Shown: piece after piece, positions 1-9,993 of the stretch
How the letters are laid out: each line of letters starts with the position of its first letter
Position numbering within the stretch: the stretch's first letter is position 1
Source: Lactifluus volemus
Taxonomy: Eukaryota; Basidiomycota; Agaricomycetes; Russulales; Russulaceae
DNA length: 32,617 nt
Direction: 5' to 3'
NCBI GenBank assembly: GCA_022376515.1
Contig: WTXI01000379.1
Location: 1-32,617 of the forward strand
Made by a program: the position numbers and the translations under genes
Notes under the pieces: generated by a model
What the model saw: only the letters and a program-made list of their open reading frames with translations
Database searches by the model: none
What the model was told of the DNA's origin: nothing

Positions 1-544
1 GCGTAACTTACTGGAAGGGGCCCATCATCAAAGCCAAGACCTATGACACCGGGAGGCGCATCCCATATCTGACCGGGGATACGACAACCGTACGCGCCAG
101 AGCAGACATCAGGACTGGTTGGGTTTAGATTATTATAGGTAGGAAGGTACGTCTGAGTGTTTAACACGGATGGAGGGATGTTGGGAATTTTGCCGGCTTG
201 CACTGCATTGTTGAGGGCATCCATCCAGCTTTGCGGCATGGCATTCGCATTCGGGGTCCCGGCGGGATATGCAGCAGTCCAGGCGGCGAACCTACTTGCG
301 GAAAGGCTGCAGTAGCTGCGGCCTGGCGCTTAAAGAGACTGTGAACAGCGTGTCCGTCATCGTGATACCAACGATCTGGAAGAAGGCCTTGAGATACATG
401 GTCGTGGGCATGAAAATCGTGAGAGGGAAGGGCGGCAGAGTGAAACAGAACATATGAGGGAGACCAGGATAAGACTACAGCGAGACCTGCCTGAGCAAAG
501 GAGGATAACATATTGGACTGGTGATGGGCCAGCATGGTCGGCAC
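1..544 (-). CDS. Chitin deacetylase-like protein, 5' part (truncated by window start)
   Basis: This is the N-terminal part of a carbohydrate esterase family 4 (polysaccharide deacetylase) protein, which would remove acetyl groups from cell-wall chitin. It parallels the complete neighbour at 1323-2953 throughout: the leader ends in a similar LFKRQ/LFRRQ motif, then both share a W-x-A-A-Y-P-A-G-T-P block, an A-P-x-G-V-I-G block and the metal-site F-D-D-G-P-L-P. The coding exon ends at about position 12, at a GTAAGT donor matching the intron 2 site of the neighbour. The start at 544 is the longest; an in-frame ATG at 511 gives a better signal peptide and sits about 50 bp below a TATA-like site. 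Two oddities: the intron that splits the neighbour after its G-S-P motif is absent, and at that point (about 280-285) the frame changes by one base. Either a sequence error or a broken gene fits. The catalytic C-terminal half lies outside the window. Confidence 0.8.
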
Positions 545-557
545 GAGGAATTGAACA

Positions 558-566
558 CCTTTTAAA
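558..566 (-). promoter_or_regulatory. TATA-like element upstream of the first deacetylase gene
   Basis: On the minus strand this reads TTTAAAAGG. It lies 14 bp before the ATG at 544 but about 47 bp before the in-frame ATG at 511, which is a more usual spacing for a transcript leader and favours the downstream start. Only sequence resemblance supports it. Confidence 0.3.
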
Positions 567-1322
567 TTAGGCAGAGGCTCGAGAACTAGTAGACATAAAT
601 GCCTATGGGCGTCATCACGTGGACCACGACAGGTTCATCGACAGCGCTGTACTCACCGCTCAGCGCTCAGGCCGCCAGGCTAACGATTAGCTCAGCGCCT
701 CATCTGGTCCATGTCGTGATGTGGCGGGGCCCGTCTTTGTACCTCATAATTTCATACATTTTTTGGCTTTTGGTGGGAAGGTCCTACTTTGTTTCGGTTC
801 ATGGTAGCTGTAGGCTGCGGCTAAACTTGAGCCTAGCGCGCGATCAGATAGCGGACATTGTGCGCATAAGATCACGAGAGTGTGCTTCTTTAAGGCCGAG
901 GATAGGCTATCTATCGCCCATTCAACCTCATAAGTGGTTGATTTGAGGGCAACGTTGAGGGAGATGCGTGAGTTGAGGAAGATCCGAGACAGATTCTCGC
1001 TAACGGCTTTTAACTTGCAACCTGAACCGCGGCGTTTCATTAGTTTCATTTGTGGATGGTGTCTGTCACGTGCTGGTGTCCTCGCAGGCCGTCTTGACGT
1101 GAAACACTGAAGATCTGATATGGCTAGAAAGAAAAGTGACAGAAGTGGTCCGTCCAGTTGTGTCTTACTAACAACAGCGTATAGGTGGGAACCCACGCTT
1201 GTTCAGTCTCTGTGTACAGTCCGAATGTATATTTCTTACTCAAATAAACCGAGTTGACAAAGCAAAGACCATGTCCTAAAAGGATAGGATAGCGATGAAC
1301 AATAGAAAGTGCAACTGACGAC
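567..1322. other. Intergenic region between the two tandem deacetylase genes
   Basis: About 750 bases without a gene I can support. It holds the upstream region of the first deacetylase gene and the 3' flank of the second. Open frames at 599-946 (plus) and 744-1196 (minus) show no recognisable domain, have shuffled composition and lack convincing splice-site context, so I do not call them. Confidence 0.6.
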
Positions 1323-2953
1323 TTAAAGGTGCAACGCAGTGAAGCCTGCGAGTAGAGTCATAGCCATCACTCCGAGCACAAGGTGTTGAGCTAGCCCCAT
1401 TTTTTCTGATCGAGCCATTCGGACCCGCAGTGCTGCTTCCAAACTCGGGTCCAGTGGTTCGTCGTTGAAGATGAAATGATCGATGAATTGGATACGACAG
1501 CGTTTCCAGAACCTGTCGTACCTGGGGAAGGGTATGAGGCGTCTTCGTCTCCTAGGATGTCAGCAGCTGTGACAGATCCACTTGTCCCTTGTGCATTTTG
1601 ATATGGCGGTCCGATCCATCCAGTTCCGCAACGGAGACTAACTTCCAGTCATTGGCAACCATCAAATGGTAATGGTCCATAAAGATTTGAACGGTCTCAT
1701 CTGTGAGTTCGTGCTCTAGGATGACCAGACCAGGCGATTTGGGGCCTTACGCAGAAAATGAGAACCACCCGCAAACTAATGATAAATGTAACTACCGGTA
1801 AGCCATGCTTGCATATTGTTGTGAATTTGACTGGTGTTGTTCCATTCGCGCTCAGAGTCCAATCCTCGGTGCTATGTAAAAAGTGAAGTTATTGGCCCAA
1901 CGGAGAATGACAGTGGAAATAAAATAGGTGCTCACTCATGATTCCAGATGATAGTTGTCAAGCCAAGAACTTCTCTCGCGATCGCGGACACGCGAGCATC
2001 GGTATCACCGTAAGGTGGCCTCCAAAACCTTGGCACGCGCCCACCGGTAGAGTTATGGATGAGTTCCATAGTCCAAGCGAGCTGCGCAACGACGTCGTCG
2101 TTTGAGAGCGTTGTCATATGAGGGTGGGTCCAAGTATGCACGGCAATGTCGTCTTGATTGACGTTGAATGCGGTCAAAAACTGTTTTGAGTACCTGATAA
2201 TGTTAAGCCCGATGACAAAGTGTGTCACTTTTTGGTTATTCGTACGACAAAAGTCATACAACCTGTCTGACGCCTGCAAACAGGAATCGAGAGATTATCA
2301 AAGTGCGCAAGAACATGGTTTATGATTGGACATGACCAAGTCGCAACATGGCATTCATAGTCAATGTAGGCCGCAGTCAGGGGGTGGTAGACGCGTAAAC
2401 GCAGAGTAAGGATGGGAAGGTACACACTCACCGGCAGCGGCCCATCATCAAAGCTGACACCGATGACACCATCAGGAGCATCCCAAATGTCGCCCTCGAT
2501 CTTACATTTATACGTCGCGGAGCAGACTTGGTCCGAGGTAGGATCAAAGCCGGGAGGATATGCGGGAGTTCCATTATTGGGGGCAGAAGAGATGGGCACG
2601 CTGGGAATCTTCCCCGCTTGAACGGCAGAGTTGAGCGCGTCTTTCCAAGCTTGTGGCATCGTTCCTGCGTCAGGCGTGCCCGCAGGATACGCGGCGGCCC
2701 AAGCTACAGTGTAGTGGTTGGAAAGGAAAGGTTCAGTGAGACGGGACTTACTGGGTGACCCAAATGTTGGATAGTTGGTTCCCGTAGACAAGCCAGTTCC
2801 GTTTTGTCTGCGGAACAATGCATGAACACGATGGCCTGGGGGATGGAACCAAGTACGTGGAGGGGACGAGCGAAAGGGATGCGAATGGGGAAGGGCAAAA
2901 CCAGTGCAGGCCAAGAGAGGAAGAGCTAGGAGAGCTAAGGAGGGGAAAGGCAT
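1323..2953 (-). CDS. Chitin deacetylase (CE4), probably GPI-anchored, with several frame breaks
   Basis: A polysaccharide deacetylase converting chitin to chitosan at the cell surface. Exons recognised: 2752-2953, 2432-2703, 1936-2273, 1796-1871 and about 1323-1749. Introns are 48 and 158 nt, then about 64 and 50 nt. Visible in order: a signal peptide ending A-L-P, the metal-site F-D-D-G-P, zinc-binding H-T-W-T-H-P, R-F-W-R-P-P-Y-G-D, W-N-H-D-T-E-D-W, L-E-H-E-L, a Ser/Thr/Gly-rich linker and a hydrophobic C-terminal tail (M-A-M-T-L-L-A-G-F) typical of a GPI signal. The first three exons are clean. From exon 4 the reading frame is interrupted near 1830, near 1610, and at least once between 1390 and 1460, with recognisable deacetylase sequence continuing on both sides. 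Either uncorrected indels or recent pseudogenisation fits. It is a tandem paralogue of the gene at 1-544. Family assignment is firm; functionality is not. Confidence 0.85.
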
Positions 2954-3122
2954 TAAGATTGGTTTCAGAAATAAGAAAGAAAGGTGGTAAGTGAATGAGA
3001 AGTCGCAGGGTTACCTATTTCAAGTAACCTAGTGTACGTTTCAGTGTGAATCCCGATCGTGTACTCAATCTATTCGATCAGAACGAAAAAAAAAATACAT
3101 ATTCAATTGGGTGTCGAATGCC

Positions 3123-5021
3123 TTAAAGTAGGTATCTGTATCCCCTCGGCCTTGCTGCCGATAACTCGCGTTGCTTATTCTGGTTGGCGAGCACCTGTCT
3201 GAAGATGAGGCACATAACGATACAAAGCCCGTTAGTTGAAATGCAAATGGCGTAGGAGCGAATATACGTCGGACCCCAAGACTTTTGCCACACGTATCTG
3301 TTCATCGAAACAACGGTCACCAACCGAGGTATCGAAGATAATATGAAAAACGCACGAGCCGCCTATATTACCAAGCTGCGAAAATGCATTGACAAACGCA
3401 AGCACGACAGCGCGTTTCGACGGTGGACGAGCGAAAGTGTTGGACGTCCAAGTCAAGAAACATATAAAACCGGCGTATGACTGCGCCATCAGGAAGCTAT
3501 GAATGAAGAAGTGTCTGCAGATCGGTGCGGGAGATAAGGTACATACAGTGCAATGTAACGAGCTACAAGCCTCATCGTCGAGATAGCAATGACGAAGCCA
3601 ATCAATCCAATGGATAGCGGGATCGCTATGTGGAAAAAGCGTTCACCTGTCTTGTCGGAGTGTCTGTCAAGGTACGAAATAAATCAACTATGACGCGTAC
3701 TAGCCGTTGAGTCCGCCTACCTGCTAACCACAAAGGCTATTACAGTAGCAAAAGCCCACGGAGGTGCACAGAGTAGCAAGGTCACAGTAGGCGAGTATCC
3801 AAGTGTTTCCGTGAGAGTTGGGAAGAAGGCATTGAACGATAACGAGACCACTAGACTCGTGAGCGCAAACGCTAACCAGTAGACACGCCAGTCGCCCAAC
3901 GCATCACGCAAACCGGGGAAGCGGGAGTCCTTACGCTCGGTTTCTTCACCATCGCCGACGCCAACATCTTCTTGCATGCGAAGTTTGGCAAGACATGTCT
4001 CTTCCGGTGAGAGAAAGTGGTGAGAGTTTTCAGGAAAATCAGGAAGAACGAAGGTGGCCATAATGGCAACCAAGATCGTCAGACAGCCTTCAATATAAAA
4101 GAGCCACCTGAGATAATTAATTGTGAGGAGTCCATTCTTGTGATTCTCGTGCAGTTTGCACGAAAGTGACTGACCTCCATGCGGCATGACCCAACTTCCC
4201 CTGCATCCTGCTGAGGATGCCTGAGGCTATGAGCGAGCCAAAGGCATTACTAATGAGAATACCACAGGAGAGCAATGCCGTGCGAAGACCAAGTTCCGAA
4301 CGCTTGTACCACTTCGATAGAAGGAAAAGAGCGCCAGGGAAGAAAGCAGCTTCCACGAAACCAAGAAAGAATCGCGTCAGGAGAGCACCCGTAAAGTTGT
4401 GAGTGGCACCTGCGAGAACATGGTCGAAAATTTAGGCCGAGACGAGAGGCCGGATACTGACCCGTCAAGCAAGATAAAACGCCCCAGAATACCATGCAGG
4501 TAGGGAGATATATAGAAGGCCTCCCGAAGTGATTCAAGAACATATTTCTGGAATATGATTGAGAATGAGACGGGGCGGCAGTTTAGCAGACGTACGAAGG
4601 AATTTGCATCAAGATATAACCAACATAAAGGATGCCTAGAAGTGTGTTGAATTGTTGCCCTTGCAGATGCAAGTCTACTTCGAACCCTTGGAGACGAGCA
4701 GCACTGAGGTAGCATATCAGCCAGGTAACCAAATGAGAAATGTCACAAGGCCCACGAAATGTTATTCCGATCAATCTATGCAGAGAAATAACGTTGAGGG
4801 TAGCCAAACTTGAGAGATAAGACAGGACGTACATAGTTGAGGACATAGATCAGTACAAGGATAGACATGCGCATATCCAGTTTGCGAAGAAGCTTTTGCT
4901 CAAGCTTGAATCTTGCTTCCCTGCCGCCAAACTCAGCCTCAACGTCCGATAGTAAAGGGCGCTCCTCTTCCTCGTCCGCTTGATCCATCAATTCTGTCGT
5001 AGACGTTATCGAAGATGGCAT
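3123..5021 (-). CDS. MFS transporter, anion:cation symporter (allantoate permease-like) family
   Basis: A plasma-membrane major facilitator of the Dal5/allantoate permease group, members of which import organic anions such as allantoate, nicotinate or pantothenate; the substrate here is unknown. Nine exons (4833-5021, 4756-4775, 4596-4703, 4462-4547, 4175-4409, 3721-4107, 3547-3663, 3356-3496, 3123-3297) join in phase to give an intact 485-residue protein, normal for the family. Visible: an acidic cytosolic N-terminus, Y-I-D-R-N-N-I near the end of helix 1, hydrophobic segments consistent with 12 helices, a loop with the family's P-D-F-P motif, and late S-Y-V-W-Q-K-S-W-G-P-T-Y plus S-Y-A-I-C-I, hallmarks of this subfamily. 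Exon 2 is only 20 nt. The start is the first ATG, followed by an acidic D-E-E-E-E-R-P-L-L stretch. It is head-to-head with the tRNA-editing gene, sharing 216 bp. Confidence 0.92.
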
Positions 5022-5237
5022 GATATTCTGTAGGTTTGCTCGATAGTGCTCCTACTCGACGGACGGGTGGCGGCTAAGAGTGCCAGCAAACCGAGTCGAC
5101 GGTGTTGTCCCGCAAGCGACGTAATAGCATTGCCGGCTTGAGATGTGACGTACATGCTGTAAGCTGCCAGTAGCGGGTGTACAGAGCGAATTTGGTTGTT
5201 GCTAGCGTCAGCCTGCATCCGAGTAGATAATCTTACT
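5022..5237. promoter_or_regulatory. Shared divergent promoter region (MFS transporter / tRNA-editing gene)
   Basis: The 216 bp between two head-to-head start codons must hold both promoters. I see no clear TATA box or known operator; it is mixed-composition sequence. The call rests on gene arrangement only. Confidence 0.45.
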
Positions 5238-7000
5238 ATGGCTGCCGCAGCTCTGGTTCTTCCATACAGTACTATTAAACGCGAAAATGGGAAATTCGGT
5301 GACCCTACGGGTGTAATAACGAAAACCCCGTCCGACTATCATCGAATTGTCTCGCCAACTCTGCATATACCGTCAGACACATCACTCTCCATCCCAGTTG
5401 GCCTTTTAGCATGTCAACGTATGTGCAGTAAATAATACCCCCATCATCTGAGCTGCAGCTCACCGCCTTTCTGTCTAGGTGACCCATTGCTTCGCACCTT
5501 AGAAACTACGATTATATCTGCTTCTCTTCTGACGCCATTGCCTCCACCATCTGTAAAGAAAGGCGGCCACACGAAGCAAGCAAAGGCTTCTTCTGTACCC
5601 ACGTTTCAGTATCCCGTTCTCCAGGTTGTCTTGCACGACACTGTCCTATTTCCAGAAGGGGGAGGTCAACCCACTGATATTGGAACCTTGACCTCAGAGG
5701 ACGGCGTTTCCTGGGACATAGAACTCGTAAAGAGGCACGGTGGCGTGGCTGTCCACTATGTCAAACTCGCCGAAGGTGTGAGCAACGTGCCTGATGCCTT
5801 CGCGCCGGAAAAACAGGTCAGCCTTGCGCTTGGCCATGCAGGGTTCCAAAGACGACTAGACCATGTCAGTCCCCATCATCATCCTTCCTTTATACTCTTT
5901 TTCGGCTGAAGCGAAATCAACGCCACGAACATGCATTGTTATCTTCTCAGATGAGCATGCACACCTCACAGCATCTTCTTTCTTCTGTCATTGACACTAG
6001 CTTGAAGCTCCCCACTGTTACGTGGTCACTCACCCCGTGGCCTGCACCAGCATATATCGATCTCCCCCGACCTTTAACCGCTGCGGAAGTAAGTCAGGTG
6101 CAGGACGAGGTCAATCGCTATGTCTTTGAGGCGCGACGCGTTTACGTCGAAGTAGACGATCTGCATTCGGGCCAAACGGGTGTTGACTCTGGCGACGGAG
6201 GTGCGACATCCCGCGAACTCGGGCGCGGCCTCCCCAGAGACTACACCGGCGGCATACATCGCATGGTGATCATAGAGGGTGTCGATCGCACGCCCTGCTG
6301 TGGCACACACCTTCCCGACCTCTCGTCCCTCCAGTTATTCCTGCTTCCGCCCCCCACCACCTCCTCGACCACCTCATCTTCATCCTCAGGGCCCTCTCGG
6401 CACTACTTCCTCGCTGGGCCGCGCCTGCTGAACCATCTCGGCAGCGTCCAGTCTCTCCTCACGCGGTCCGCGGGCGTGCTCTCGTGCAGCCCGCCCGAAT
6501 TGCCGGAGCGCGTCGCGCTCGTCGTCGACGAGAGCAAGCGGCGTGAGAAGCGCGTTGACGATCTCGAGCGCGAGCTGGCTGGCGTGTTAGGTCGACAACT
6601 TGCGGAAGAAATGGTGCAATGGCGCGACGCTGGTGGCGAGGGCGAATGGGTCAGGTGCGTCAGCAGGACGGATGATTCGCCGTCGGCACAAGCATTCTTG
6701 ATGGCAGTCACCGTCGCTTTTGCGGCAGCCCTTCCTGCAGAACAAGCGGATGCGCCACATCGATACACGTTTCTTCTCGTGTCTTCACCCTCTTCCCGGA
6801 CTTCTTCCTCGACTTCAATCGTCATGCTCTTCGGAAATGAGGAAAAACGCGTAAAAGTGGTCGGTGATGAGTTAAAAAAGCAATTCAAGACACTGAGAGG
6901 TGGGGGTAAAGGCACCCGATGGAGTGGTAAGTTTGTCGGAGTGTGGTTGGCCGACAGAGAAGAGAAACGGGCCTTGGCTGTCCTGTCTCAGTCTCTATGA
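5238..7000 (+). CDS. Alanyl-tRNA editing protein (AARSD1/AlaX-like)
   Basis: A stand-alone relative of the alanyl-tRNA synthetase editing domain, expected to hydrolyse Ser- or Gly-mischarged tRNA(Ala) in the cytosol. Three exons (5238-5418, 5479-5864, 5951-7000) join in phase into 538 residues. An N-terminal beta-barrel region contains L-F-P-E-G-G-G-Q-P, then comes the first metal motif H189-M-S-M-H193 followed by T-S-Q-H-L-L-S, and the second metal motif C305-C-G-T-H309. Both halves of the HxxxH/CxxxH zinc site are present, and the second intron falls exactly after His189. The C-terminal part (from about 310) includes a charged coiled region and a segment resembling the synthetase C-terminal domain. 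The start at 5238 is chosen because the leader M-A-A-A-A-L-V-L-P fits; an in-frame ATG at 5196 is possible. Intact and likely functional. Confidence 0.9.
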
Positions 7001-7143
7001 ACTTGACATCTGTGAGCGAATACGGAAAAATGGTAGATAGAATTGTGCCCAACGGGCATAGAGAGAAGTATACAAATTTTACAAATGATATACAGTCGCG
7101 ACGAAAGAAACCGGTCGTGATGTCATCGGGGATATGATGTAAA

Positions 7144-8060
7144 TCAACTTTTTGACTCTGTGCCGTCTTCATATATAGCGTACTCCCCGTCGGAACCGAG
7201 TCGAACTTGAACGTTCGTTTCTGTCCCAAAGAAAAAGCGGAGTTAAGGCAGGGCACAGCAGCAGCCAAAGTGGATTGTACCTGAGAATTGTTCACCAAAC
7301 GAGATTTCTCCTTCGCTTGTGCTCATCGAATCTCCATCTGTAAGCCCGTCACCGTCGAAGCTTTCATCCCACCAAGAAGCTTCACTCCCACAGACAGACT
7401 GGTCTTGCGGGTCACGAGACTCGGCATTGTAGAAAGAGGATTCTGCAATGTCGTCTTCGATACCCTCCGTTGCCTCGTCGCTGCTTGCCGACTGAGAAGG
7501 TGAATGTTCGACGTCCATAACCTCTACATCAATGCCGTCGCTATCCATAAAGTCATCTTCGTGGTCTGTGTCAAGGTCCGAGTCTGCATCGTATTCGGTG
7601 GGGATATACTCCCCGCCGTCGGAGGATTCGGCCTCTGAATCCACTGGGCGTAATTCAGGAAGGAACTCGTGCCTGCACGTTGGGCAAGTACCATGCTACA
7701 CGCAGCATCAGATAAGATGGGAGGGGTAGCGGGAGGGAAAGCAGAGAAAACACATACGCGACCCTTGATCCATTCCGAGAGACTAAAGGGGAACCCGTAC
7801 CGTCAGGTGTTTGTTTCGTTACTGGGAGAGAAAAGCGCTCACTCGTCAGCACAAAACAAATGACCACATCCATCAACCCTTGCGACACCCAAAACAGTCT
7901 TCCCGAGTAAATTATCTTCACGTGGTTCAAGAAGATTTCGGAAAGTCATCAAGCATATCGGACAAAAGTCCTCCAAGTTGGGTATGTCTTTAGGAGACAA
8001 GAGTTGAAGACTGGCTAGAGCATCGGCTACAACTGGGTCGACAGTGTCGAATGAGTTCAT
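7144..8060 (-). CDS. RING-type zinc finger protein with acidic tail (putative E3 ubiquitin ligase)
   Basis: A putative E3 ubiquitin ligase. Four exons (7843-8060, 7758-7782, 7281-7695, 7144-7220) splice in phase to 244 residues. The N-terminal RING uses C33-P-I-C36, C65-G-H67, C70, D73, then C85-P-T-C88. The usual sixth Cys is replaced by Asp, as happens at another ligand position in RBX1. Introns split the RING at residue 73 and after residue 81, so the 25-nt exon 2 encodes only D-L-S-E-W-I-K-G-R. After about residue 95 the protein is a long Asp/Glu/Ser-rich, probably disordered tail, suggesting a nuclear or chromatin-associated adaptor region (inference). The ATG at 8060 is preferred over an in-frame ATG at 8114, because residues before it look like leader sequence. 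I do not recognise a named orthologue. Confidence 0.82.
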
Positions 8061-8415
8061 AGTGAGACAGCTGAACAGCTGGCAGTCGTTAGGATACGGT
8101 AGCAGACCGAGCACTTAAAAAAACAAGCAACGCTAGGCGAGGCCTGTGGCATCAAACGCGTGCGTTACACCAAATTCGGAAATCAACAAAAGACGCGTCG
8201 CATCACATGACCACTTTATCCGCGTCAACCTCAAACACGTCGACATTGGTGACCACGGGAGACATTGGCAACAATTTCAAATGGCAGCGTTTAAATATCT
8301 ACCTAAATGACATGTAGATCATTTTTCAATAAAATACATGTCATAGTGTGTTCCACATGAAGAATGAACCACGCATCACATAACAAAAACTGCATTCAAA
8401 GCAACAACCTAGTTG
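8061..8415. other. Intergenic region between RING gene and oxygenase gene
   Basis: It holds the promoter of the RING gene (near 8061-8250) and the 3' flank of the oxygenase gene. The only structured element I see is the inverted repeat at 8307-8344. The part from about 8280 to 8400 is AT-rich. Confidence 0.5.
8307..8344. repeat. Perfect 10-bp inverted repeat in oxygenase 3' flank
   Basis: Arms ATGACATGTA (8307-8316) and TACATGTCAT (8335-8344) are exact reverse complements, separated by 18 AT-rich bases that include AATAAAA. It lies about 70-110 bases beyond the oxygenase stop codon, where a transcript end would be expected. It may be a 3'-end hairpin or a palindromic protein site; no function is demonstrated. 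Confidence 0.55.
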
Positions 8416-9698
8416 TCAGTCGTATGTATCTGATAATCTACTGACGATGTACTCCTCTGTCGTGACAGGGGGATACTTTGCCTCTTTTCCCGGCCACTGA
8501 CAGGTAGGAAGACACGAAATTCTCGCGCCGCCATTCGGATTACAGAAGAAAGCAATCGACTGACGTGCTGCTGCCATCCCCTCTGCATTGGTGCTCTCCG
8601 TGGGTGGTGCGACGACACGGTGGAGTGTTGACCGAAAAATGTCATTACTCCAGCGGGCAAGGAGATCACCCGTGTTCACGACGATTGTCCCGGGCTTGAA
8701 ACCACGAGTCTAGGTGAGGGCATTCACTGGTAGGAGAAGAGAAGCTTACTATGGGCTTTGCGGGTTGAAAATGGTTCGTATGCGGGTTCTCAACTTCGAG
8801 CCCACCAACACTATCTTGGAAAAGGAGTGTGAGAGTACCATAATCTATGTTGAAGGGTGTGACATTGCTTCCCAGTAGCGACGCCGAGATTGGGAGCGCA
8901 CCTGAATGTGCTCCTGCACGAGCTTGACCCTCCTGTTTCAACATCGATGTCTTGATGGGAGGGTACGACAGTAGTCGAAGGTTGTGATACTGCTCATTGA
9001 TCTTATCTTCGAAGAACATCTCATCTAGATCCAAGCCAACGGCAATGGCACGCATCACGACAATATGGACTTCATGACAGGTCTAATCAACCCATGAGCA
9101 TGAAGAGGATGGGTCAATCTTGCCACACACTTGGAAAAAACTCAGCATTGTTTGCCTAAATCCGGGCGCGTCATCCTCCTGAGGCCATCGGTTTTTCCAA
9201 GTTTTGTCCCAGTCCCGGCCGATCTCCATAGTCTCCTTCGTGTCAGGAGCCTTGCTGCGCAGCTCGGCTATCTCAGCAGCATCTGAAGATTGAGTGACAC
9301 GCTCCCGTCCAATCTTGACATACCCGCGGTTTGCGCGAGGGTCATACCACGCGAGTTGGTCCTGCAGCGGTTATCAGTTAATGATTATTGGGAACGATCA
9401 GGACATGGACAGGGTCCATACTTTGACAGAGGACGGCAAACGGAAAAAATCTGCACTCTGATTTAATTCAGCGAAACTACGTTTGTATCTTATGATGAAG
9501 ATACAAACAGACCTTTTCGAACGCATCATTTACAATGTTGGATGGGATCCCGTGACCGTGGAGATAGATGAACCCGACCTCTTTGAAGCCATTGACGACT
9601 TGGTTTGCTACTTGTCGCTTTTCTGAAATCGAATTTGCAAATCGATATTTGCTCAAATCGATGAGAGGGATTCGGAAAGTCTGATCCGAACGAACATC
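8416..9698 (-). CDS. 2-oxoglutarate/Fe(II)-dependent oxygenase (isopenicillin N synthase-like); first exon unresolved
   Basis: A soluble non-haem iron dioxygenase of the isopenicillin N synthase/flavanone hydroxylase-like family; the substrate is unknown. Seven exons (9513-9698, 9422-9457, 9131-9361, 8902-9082, 8750-8844, 8416-8694, plus an unlocated first exon) splice in phase to about 335 residues, close to the family length. The N-terminal domain shows I-P-L-I-D-L-S and V-G-F-I-Y-L-H-G-H-G-I, then W-Y-D-P-R-A-N-R-G-Y. The iron triad is present: the HxD motif as H-S-D (His codon at 8906-8908, Asp codon split across an intron) and the distal His in S-T-L-H-R-V (codon 8620-8622). The first exon must lie above 9698, because an in-frame TAG sits directly upstream within the acceptor; it is short and I could not place its ATG. 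One intron carries a perfect hairpin (9481-9508). Confidence 0.88.
9481..9508. repeat. Perfect 11-bp hairpin inside an oxygenase intron
   Basis: Arms GTTTGTATCTT (9481-9491) and AAGATACAAAC (9498-9508) flank a 6-base loop. The hairpin fills the donor-proximal half of a 55-nt intron (9458-9512) and begins within a few bases of the donor site. It could affect splicing of the adjacent 36-nt exon; this is inference. Confidence 0.65.
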
Positions 9699-9993
9699 CT
9701 AATAAAGATTTAAAGATTAAATTGGATACATCACTCGAGCGAACCTGCTGCGGACACGAACAGTTGCAAGGCTAGTCAAACTCCGACCACGAAAGCGTAA
9801 TCCACGATGGTTAGTAGATCTAAAAGCGAGAAAATACCCCATTAGTGGTGCAATGCTGCGGTGCGATGTGAAGTTACAAGTGTGTTTTCCCCACACCCTT
9901 GCGGCTTGTGCCACATACTTCAAAGTCAGCGGGCTCCGCCAAGTACTTAACGCTTTCACTATCCTAGGTTGATCAGTCTTCACCTCCCACAAT
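9699..9993. promoter_or_regulatory. Divergent region with the oxygenase first exon and the promoter of the coiled-coil gene
   Basis: About 295 bases lie between the first secure oxygenase exon and the ATG of the plus-strand gene at 9994. The missing first exon and start codon of the oxygenase should be here, together with both promoters. A 91-codon minus-strand frame (9717-9992) is open but does not join in phase at the acceptor at 9699, so I do not accept it as the first exon. Confidence 0.4.

Noticed and set aside
599..1196. Overlapping open frames at 599-946 (plus) and 744-1196 (minus) as genes
   Set aside because: No domain, no signal, no splice context, and each is a shadow of the other; the region reads as intergenic.
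2274..2431. A micro-exon inside the long (158-nt) second intron of the second deacetylase
   Set aside because: Joining P-L-P directly to A-S-D-R-L-Y-D-F gives the expected family sequence without extra residues.
6403..6915. 170-codon minus-strand frame inside the tRNA-editing gene
   Set aside because: Ser/Thr/Arg-rich antisense shadow of a GC-rich real exon with clear metal-site motifs on the other strand.
3123..7000. MFS transporter plus neighbours as a secondary-metabolite or nutrient cluster
   Set aside because: The adjacent genes are a tRNA editor and chitin deacetylases; no biosynthetic backbone enzyme or cluster regulator is present, and the oxygenase is several genes away.
9717..9992. 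91-codon minus-strand frame as first exon of the oxygenase
   Set aside because: Its frame does not join in phase to the conserved exon through the acceptor at 9699, and the translation lacks family features.
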